Assembly: GCA_030151365.1 (NCBI GenBank)
Contig: JASLDW010000006.1
Location: 124,001-188,000, forward strand
DNA from: Lysobacter sp.
Lineage (GTDB): Bacteria > Pseudomonadota > Gammaproteobacteria > Xanthomonadales > Xanthomonadaceae
Direction: 5' to 3'
Length of the DNA stretch: 64,000 nt
Positions 59,454 through 64,000 of the stretch are shown piece after piece. A program made the position numbers and the translations under genes. How positions within the stretch are numbered: position 1 is the first letter of the stretch; each line of letters opens with the position of its first letter. A model generated the notes under the pieces. The model was given only the letters and a program-made list of their open reading frames with translations. It searched no databases and was not told the origin of the DNA.

Positions 59454-60398
59454 TCAGGGCTTGCCGGAGGTCTTTTGGGCTGCAGGCGCTTTCTTTGCCG
59501 GGGCTGTCGGCGCCGCGGGCAATGCTTCCGTGGTAACGCCGGATTCCTGTTCGGGTTGACTGTCTGCCTGTTCAGCTGCGGCAGGCGTATTCGCGGATTC
59601 GGCGGGTGCGGGCGTCGTCGCTGCCGGAGCGCCCCGCTCTGCGGCTTCGACCGCGCGATCGATGTCGGCACCTTTTTCGCGCTGCACCAGGCGGCGGTTG
59701 TGGGCGGTGGCGCCGGCTTCCTCCAGCGCGTCGCGGAAATCGACGATCACGTTGGGCGGACGCACCGGCGTGCGGTGTTCGAAGATCATCCGCGGCGTCG
59801 CGCCTGCGCCGTACATGCGCTGGTTGGCGTCGTCGTCGATCGCGATCACCGCGCCGTCGAAGGCGACGCCGGCGTAGAGGCCGCGCGCGCGCGACCACGA
59901 CCAGATGTCGGCCTTGAACTGCTGGTCGGTGCCGGCGGCCGCATCGCGCCCGACCGGTCCCGCGGCGACGCTCGCGCCGGCGCCGAGCGTCAACTTGCCG
60001 GCGGTGATGTCGTTGAGGCCCTGGCGCGTGCGGAACACCATCACCACGTCGGATTTGGAGACGCCGATCTGGAAGCCGACGCTGCCGCCGGTCAGGCGCA
60101 CGTACACCGGGTTCGACCAGGTGCCATCGGGGTTGCGGACCGACAGCAGGCCGTGGCCGCGGCGCCCGCCGAACACGAACCCGATCTTGAGCGTGTCCGG
60201 CACCACCAGGATGCCTTGCGCCTCGTCGAACAGGCGATCGGGAATCGCCGATTCCGGCATGGCCTGGATGTCGCGCAACACCTTCAACGCCATCTGCGTG
60301 CGCTGGGCGTCGCTCGGATCGTCGGCGGCCGAAGCGGGCAGGACGGCGAACAGTGCCAGCAGCAGGGCGAGACGCGCAAACAGTCGTGACATGGGCAT
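59454..60398 (-). CDS. SYLF (Ysc84-type) lipid-binding domain protein
   Basis: 314 residues from ATG 60398 (ATG 60392 also possible). The signal peptide ends at PASA. Residues 50-240 form a SYLF domain: MALKVLRDIQAMPESAIPDRLFDEAQGILVVP, KIGFVFGGRRGHGLLSVR, GGSVGFQIGVSKSDVVMVFRT, LGAGASVAAGPVGRDA, ARGLYAGVAFDGAVIAIDDDANQ. The C-terminal 80 residues are a low-complexity Pro/Ala/Glu tail. SYLF proteins bind membrane lipids; the bacterial role is unclear. It precedes tatA on the same strand after 50 bp. Confidence 0.9.
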   Translation of the reverse strand: MPMSRLFARLALLLALFAVLPASAADDPSDAQRTQMALKVLRDIQAMPESAIPDRLFDEAQGILVVPDTLKIGFVFGGRRGHGLLSVRNPDGTWSNPVYVRLTGGSVGFQIGVSKSDVVMVFRTRQGLNDITAGKLTLGAGASVAAGPVGRDAAAGTDQQFKADIWSWSRARGLYAGVAFDGAVIAIDDDANQRMYGAGATPRMIFEHRTPVRPPNVIVDFRDALEEAGATAHNRRLVQREKGADIDRAVEAAERGAPAATTPAPAESANTPAAAEQADSQPEQESGVTTEALPAAPTAPAKKAPAAQKTSGKP

Positions 60399-60481
60399 TC
60401 GGAAAAGCAGGGGATGGCCGATGCTAGGCCGCGATCGCGCGCAGCCGCAACCCGCAGGCGGTCCGCGGGGCAGGGGCGATA

Positions 60482-60746
60482 AGGGCCTGTTCACGCTATC
60501 GGGACAGGATCATGTTGCCGCGTGCTGCCGGCAGGTGGTCGCGGGCGGCGCTGTGGCAGGCTGGCCGCCTGTCCAAGCCGCACGCGGCTGCATGGCGGCG
60601 ACACACGGCAACCCGAAGGGCCGCGCCAATGCATGCGCGCTGCTGCGTCATCACTCGCTCATTTATCGGCATAAATTCGCTCGTTCTTCCTTGCAGCACA
60701 CAAGCCTTGGCGCGGCATGACCTGTCCCGATAGCGTGAACGGCCCT
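60482..60746. mobile_element. Inverted-repeat-bounded element (MITE-like), 265 bp
   Basis: Ends are about 36-41 bp imperfect inverted repeats: AGGGCC-T-GTTCACGCTATCGGG... at 60482-60522 and its complement ending ...GATAGCGTGAACGGCCCT at 60711-60746. Together with 60399-60481 (SYLF upstream region) it fills the 353-bp gap before hemH. Short reading frames inside look non-coding. It ends 5 bp before the hemH start, so it supplies or replaces the hemH promoter. Confidence 0.7.
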
Positions 60747-60751
60747 AAGCT

Positions 60752-61720
60752 ATGCGGATGCAGACCCCGCTCCCGCGCGCCCTGGTGCTGGTTAATCTGG
60801 GCACGCCGAGCGCGCCCACGGCCACTGCCGTGCGCAACTACCTTGCCGAATTCCTGCTCGATCCGCGCGTGGTGCAGATTCCGCGCGCGCTGTGGTGGCC
60901 GCTGCTCAACTGGGTGATCCTGCCGCGGCGCAGCCCGGTGGTGGCGCGCAAGTACGCGGCGATCTGGATGGATGATGGATCGCCACTGGCCGCATACACG
61001 CGGCGCCTGGCCAATGGCGTGCAGGAAGCCTTGCCGGAATGGCGGGTGGCGATGGCAATGCGCTACGGCGAGCCGGCGTTGGCGAGGACGGTCGATGCGC
61101 TGGTCGCCGACGGCGCGCGGGAGATCGTGGTGCTGCCGCTGTATCCGCAATATTCGACCACCACCACGGCATCGGTGGGGGATATCGTGGCGATGCTGAG
61201 CACGAAACATCCGCAGCTCGCGTTCAAGACCGTGCCCGACTACCATCGCGACCCGCATTGGGTGGAGGCGGTGGCGTCGTCGATCCGCGAGCACTGGGCG
61301 CGTAACGGCCGTGCCGAAAAACTGGTGTTCTCGTTCCATGGCATCCCGGAACGACTGGTGAGCAACGGCGATCCCTATGCCGCGCAATGCGAAGCGAGCA
61401 CGCAGGCGATCGCCACGGCCCTCGGCATCGCCCGCGACGACATCCTGCTGACCTACCAGTCGCGGTTCGGGCGCGAGCGCTGGCTGCAGCCCTACACCCT
61501 GCCGACCTTGCAGCAGCTCGCGGGCGACGGGATCCGCGACATCGACATCGCCTGTCCCGGCTTCGCGGTGGATTGCCTGGAAACGCTGGAGGAAATCGCC
61601 ATGCTCAACGCCGAAGCGTTTGTCGCGGCAGGCGGCAATTCGTTGCGCTACATCCCCTGTCTCAATGCCGCCGCCGCCCACGCGCAGGCGCTGGCGGCGA
61701 TCGCGGAGTCCGCGGCATGA
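60752..61720 (+). CDS. hemH: Ferrochelatase
   Basis: 322 residues. Family motifs: LVNLGTPSAPTATAVRNYLAEFLLDPRVV at the N-terminus, LPLYPQYSTTTTASV, the catalytic-His region FSFHGIPERL, and YQSRFGRERWLQPYT with the late CPGFAVDCLETLEEI. It inserts iron into protoporphyrin IX. ATG 60752 is 6 bp past the end of the inverted-repeat element. A hydrolase gene follows with a 4-base overlap. Confidence 0.96.
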   Translation: MRMQTPLPRALVLVNLGTPSAPTATAVRNYLAEFLLDPRVVQIPRALWWPLLNWVILPRRSPVVARKYAAIWMDDGSPLAAYTRRLANGVQEALPEWRVAMAMRYGEPALARTVDALVADGAREIVVLPLYPQYSTTTTASVGDIVAMLSTKHPQLAFKTVPDYHRDPHWVEAVASSIREHWARNGRAEKLVFSFHGIPERLVSNGDPYAAQCEASTQAIATALGIARDDILLTYQSRFGRERWLQPYTLPTLQQLAGDGIRDIDIACPGFAVDCLETLEEIAMLNAEAFVAAGGNSLRYIPCLNAAAAHAQALAAIAESAA

Positions 61721-62580
61721 GTTTGCAATTGAACGAAGCGACCATCGACATCCCGCTGGGGCGAATCGCCGCGTTGCGATCCGCCGCGGCGGAGAACGCG
61801 CCGCGCGTGCTGGCGCTGCATGGCTGGCTCGACAATGCCGCGAGTTTCATCCCGCTGGCGAAGCACCTGTCCGGCATCGAACTGGTGGCGGTCGACCTGC
61901 CCGGCCACGGTCGCAGCGTGCATTTGCCGCCTGGCGCGATCTATACCTTCGAGATGGCGGTGCATCACGTCCTCGACATCGCCGATGCGCTGGGTTGGCA
62001 ACGCTTCACTTTGTTGGGGCATTCGATGGGGGCGGGCATCGCAAGCCTCGTCGCGGCGGCGTGTCCGCAGCGCATCGAGCGACTGGTCTGCATCGAGGCG
62101 CTCGGCGGTCTCGCCGATGCCGCCGACAATACCGCGCTGCGGATGCGCGAGTCGGTGGCGGCGATGCGCGCGATCGACGCCAAGTCCCTGCGGGTGTTCC
62201 CGGAACTGGACGTGGCGATCAACGCACGGATGCGCGCCAATGCGATGAGCGAGCCGGTGGCGCGATTGATCGTCGAGCGCGGCGTGCGCGAAGTGCAGGG
62301 CGGTTGGCAATGGAGCAGCGATCCGCGGCTGATGGTGCCGACGTGGCTGCGTCCGGTCGATGCGCAGGTGGTGAACGTCTGTTCCGGGATCGAATGCCCG
62401 ACGCGGGTGGTGTTCGCCGATCCGGCGCAGCCCTATCTGCCCGCGGATGTGCGCAGCCGCTATGTCGATGCCCTGCCGCGCGGCGAATTGCTGGCGATGC
62501 CGGGCACGCACCATCTGCACATGGAGACGCCGCAGCCGGTGGCGGGGTGGATTGCCCCGTTCTTGGCACCTGCTGGCTGA
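61717..62580 (+). CDS. Alpha/beta fold hydrolase
   Basis: 287 residues starting inside the hemH stop (ATGA). Oxyanion segment LHGWLDNAASF, nucleophile elbow GHSMGAG (Ser), acid region VFADPAQPY and late His HHLHMETP make a full catalytic set. Similar to serine hydrolases of the SERHL/ABHD type. The substrate is unknown; coupling to hemH may be only organisational. Confidence 0.88.
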   Translation: MSLQLNEATIDIPLGRIAALRSAAAENAPRVLALHGWLDNAASFIPLAKHLSGIELVAVDLPGHGRSVHLPPGAIYTFEMAVHHVLDIADALGWQRFTLLGHSMGAGIASLVAAACPQRIERLVCIEALGGLADAADNTALRMRESVAAMRAIDAKSLRVFPELDVAINARMRANAMSEPVARLIVERGVREVQGGWQWSSDPRLMVPTWLRPVDAQVVNVCSGIECPTRVVFADPAQPYLPADVRSRYVDALPRGELLAMPGTHHLHMETPQPVAGWIAPFLAPAG

Positions 62581-62612
62581 GCGCCTGCAGCATTCAAGGC
62601 ACGCGCTGGCTT

Positions 62613-62719
62613 GGCGGGTGACCAGCTCCGGCGCGCGGAACGCCGCAAGTACATCCATGTAGGCTCGTGCGCCGCATCCATGCGGCGCAACGCCCGCACA
62701 CCGGACTGGCGCACCCACC
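62613..62719. repeat. Palindromic interspersed element, copy 3
   Basis: Core TACAT-CC-ATGTA (62650-62661) and GCGCCGCAT-CC-ATGCGGCGC (to 62688), with imperfect outer arms GGCGGGTGACCAGCTCCGGCG (from 62613) against CGCACACCGGACTGGCGCACCCACC (to about 62719). It lies between the hydrolase gene and the YgjP gene, again in a convergent gene gap. Confidence 0.8.
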
Positions 62720-62740
62720 GCCGCTCAGCCGGGCGATGAT

Positions 62741-63487
62741 TCAAGTAATCGCCCGCAACCGCGCCTTCAGCGCACGCCCTTCCGCATGGAAATACGTGCG
62801 CTCGCGCCGCCAGTGCGGGCAACGCGCCTGCACCTCGCGCCAGAACGCCGGCGAGTGGTCGGCGCGGATCAGGTGGCAGAGTTCGTGCACCAGCACGTAT
62901 TCGAAGGCCGATGGCCGCGCCAGCACCAGCGAGAGGTCGAGCGACACCACGCCCGACGGCGCCAGCGATCCCCATTGCGAACTCATCCTGCGCAGCACGA
63001 TGCGTGACGGCTGGCGCGGCAGCGCGCCCACGTATTTCGGCAGCCACGCAGCGAGATCGGCGCGCGCCTGCGCCTCGTAGAAGTCGCGCAGCGCACGACG
63101 CACCGCACTGTCGGAATTGCCGCGCCGTTCGAACAGCAATTCGCCATCGGCCAAGGTCACGCGATTGACGCGCCCGGCGATCCAGCGCACCGGCAGCCAT
63201 TCGCCGCGCAAGGGCAATGTCGTGGTGATGCCGGCGCGCAACGGCTCCGGTGCATCGACGGCGAGGTGGGCGATCTGCGTTTCCAGCCACGCCACGTGCT
63301 CCTGCGCGAAACGCTCGGCCGTGCGGAGGCTGGCGCGCAGCGGCAGCGTCATGCGCGGGCCGCGTTCGTCCACCGACAATTTGATCCGGCGCGCGCGCGA
63401 ATGGCGCTTGCAGGGCAGTCGCAGCGTGCGCCCGTCCTCGAGGCGCAGGGTGATGTCCGGCAGATCGTCGCGATCCGCGTCGACCAC
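62741..63487 (-). CDS. YgjP-type metal-dependent hydrolase (M48-like, DUF45)
   Basis: 248 residues from GTG 63487, overlapping the rdgC stop (TAGTG). The zinc motif HELCH (in YVLVHELCHLIRADHSPAFW) sits in the C-terminal third. The N-terminal half has the YgjP pattern CKRHSRARRIKLSVDERGPRMTLPLR and the SSQWGSLAPSGVVSLDLSL region. Its substrate is unknown. Location cytoplasmic, no signal peptide. Confidence 0.88.
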   Translation of the reverse strand: MVDADRDDLPDITLRLEDGRTLRLPCKRHSRARRIKLSVDERGPRMTLPLRASLRTAERFAQEHVAWLETQIAHLAVDAPEPLRAGITTTLPLRGEWLPVRWIAGRVNRVTLADGELLFERRGNSDSAVRRALRDFYEAQARADLAAWLPKYVGALPRQPSRIVLRRMSSQWGSLAPSGVVSLDLSLVLARPSAFEYVLVHELCHLIRADHSPAFWREVQARCPHWRRERTYFHAEGRALKARLRAIT

Positions 63488-64000
63488 TATCCCGCCTTGC
63501 TCAACTTGAGCACCGGCTCCAGCACCGCGAACAGGCGGTCGAATTCGGCGGCCATCAGCGCGAAGCGGGCGTCGAGTTCGGCGCGGATGTCGTCGCGATC
63601 GCTGGATTCCAGCTGTTCCACCGCGCCATCGAGCAGCTTGAACTTGCGGATCACCAGATCGTCGCCGAGCACGAAGCTGACGTGGTCGTCCAGCTTCAAC
63701 GCCAGCCGCGTCACCTGCTTGCCGGATTCGAGGTGGGTTTCGATTTCCTCGCCGGCGAGCTCCATGCCCTGCAGCTTCACCACCGCGCCGGAATCGCCCG
63801 GATCGCGGAGTTCGCATTCCTCGCCCAGCGACAGCCCTGCCGGCAAGGCATCGCCAGCCAGCCAGCCGGTAAGCAGCGTTCCGGTCGCGACTTCGGCGTT
63901 CAACGGCAATGCCGGGAAACTGCCCAGCGCTTCGCGCACTTGCGACACGACGTTTTCAGCGGATTTCTTCGACGAGGTGTCGATGGCGATGACGTGGTGC
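63487..64000 (-). CDS. rdgC: Recombination-associated protein RdgC, 3' part
   Basis: The open frame runs off the window end, so the N-terminus is missing; about 171 codons remain. Recognisable C-terminal segments are IAIDTSSKKSAENVV, VREALGSFPALPLN, TLLTGWL, ECELRDPGDSGAVVKL, DDHVSFVLGDDLVIRKFKLLD and the final FALMAAEFDRLFAVL. RdgC forms a DNA-encircling ring that limits RecA action. It is coupled to the YgjP-type gene. Confidence 0.93.
   Translation of the reverse strand, partial: HHVIAIDTSSKKSAENVVSQVREALGSFPALPLNAEVATGTLLTGWLAGDALPAGLSLGEECELRDPGDSGAVVKLQGMELAGEEIETHLESGKQVTRLALKLDDHVSFVLGDDLVIRKFKLLDGAVEQLESSDRDDIRAELDARFALMAAEFDRLFAVLEPVLKLSKAG

Noticed and set aside
60496..60733. Short open frames inside the inverted-repeat element, both strands
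   Set aside because: Arg/Ala-rich, no ribosome binding site, no protein family; best seen as non-coding mobile DNA.

Overview
The window looks like chromosomal DNA of a gammaproteobacterium of the Lysobacteraceae/Xanthomonadaceae (Lysobacter, Luteimonas or Thermomonas type). This is inferred from the high G+C, an oleABCD hydrocarbon cluster with the residues known from Xanthomonas OleA, the UbiJ-UbiB and TatABC neighbourhoods, and roughly 100-bp palindromic repeats built on TACATCCATGTA. I found no tRNA, rRNA, CRISPR array, intact insertion sequence or prophage. Most genes are dense and co-directional, with 1-4 base stop/start overlaps.

Region 1 (1-19152) is the unusual part. Three pairs of an ECF-type sigma factor and a membrane Ser/Thr protein kinase, each translationally coupled, are interleaved with three YadA-like trimeric autotransporters. 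Pair 1 (minus, kinase cut by the window start) is divergent from the first autotransporter. Pair 2 (plus) lies directly upstream of the second and third. Pair 3 (minus) converges on the third. In all three sigma factors the acidic DAED-type segment of region 2.2 is replaced by a Thr-containing segment, as in sigma factors activated by kinase phosphorylation. The second and third autotransporter genes share an upstream palindrome, a further conserved box and a nested hairpin leader that could cover the ribosome binding site. The region also holds an S-layer-homology protein, a patatin lipoprotein, a globin, a retropepsin-like protein and a tiny CxxCH protein.

Region 2 (19391-32253) carries lipid and envelope genes (plsC-like, YheT-like hydrolase, PEBP, META/DUF4377 lipoprotein, uppP), then a nitrogen block. 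glnA has a textbook sigma-54 promoter and NtrC boxes and is followed by amtB, a GNAT acetyltransferase and an amidase. After the reverse-strand ada come ntrB and ntrC, with their own NtrC box. sodC and a small Pro-rich lipoprotein follow.

Region 3 (32254-46035) is mostly housekeeping: fadI-like thiolase, M1 peptidase, hemD, a hotdog thioesterase, rhodanese, secB, gpsA, trmL, an M16 peptidase, and ald divergent from an Lrp-type regulator.

Region 4 (46127-51634) is the oleABCD cluster for head-to-head long-chain olefin synthesis, interrupted by a zinc-ribbon YjdM gene, a reverse-strand YkgJ gene and a palindromic repeat. Region 5 (51669-64000) carries ubiJ-ubiB, a truC-like pseudouridine synthase, a Met-rich exported protein, arfB, an acyltransferase, a tetR/VOC pair around a palindromic operator, tatABC-RDD, a SYLF protein, an inverted-repeat-bounded insert just upstream of hemH, a hydrolase, a YgjP-type metalloprotease and the 3' part of rdgC, which runs off the window.
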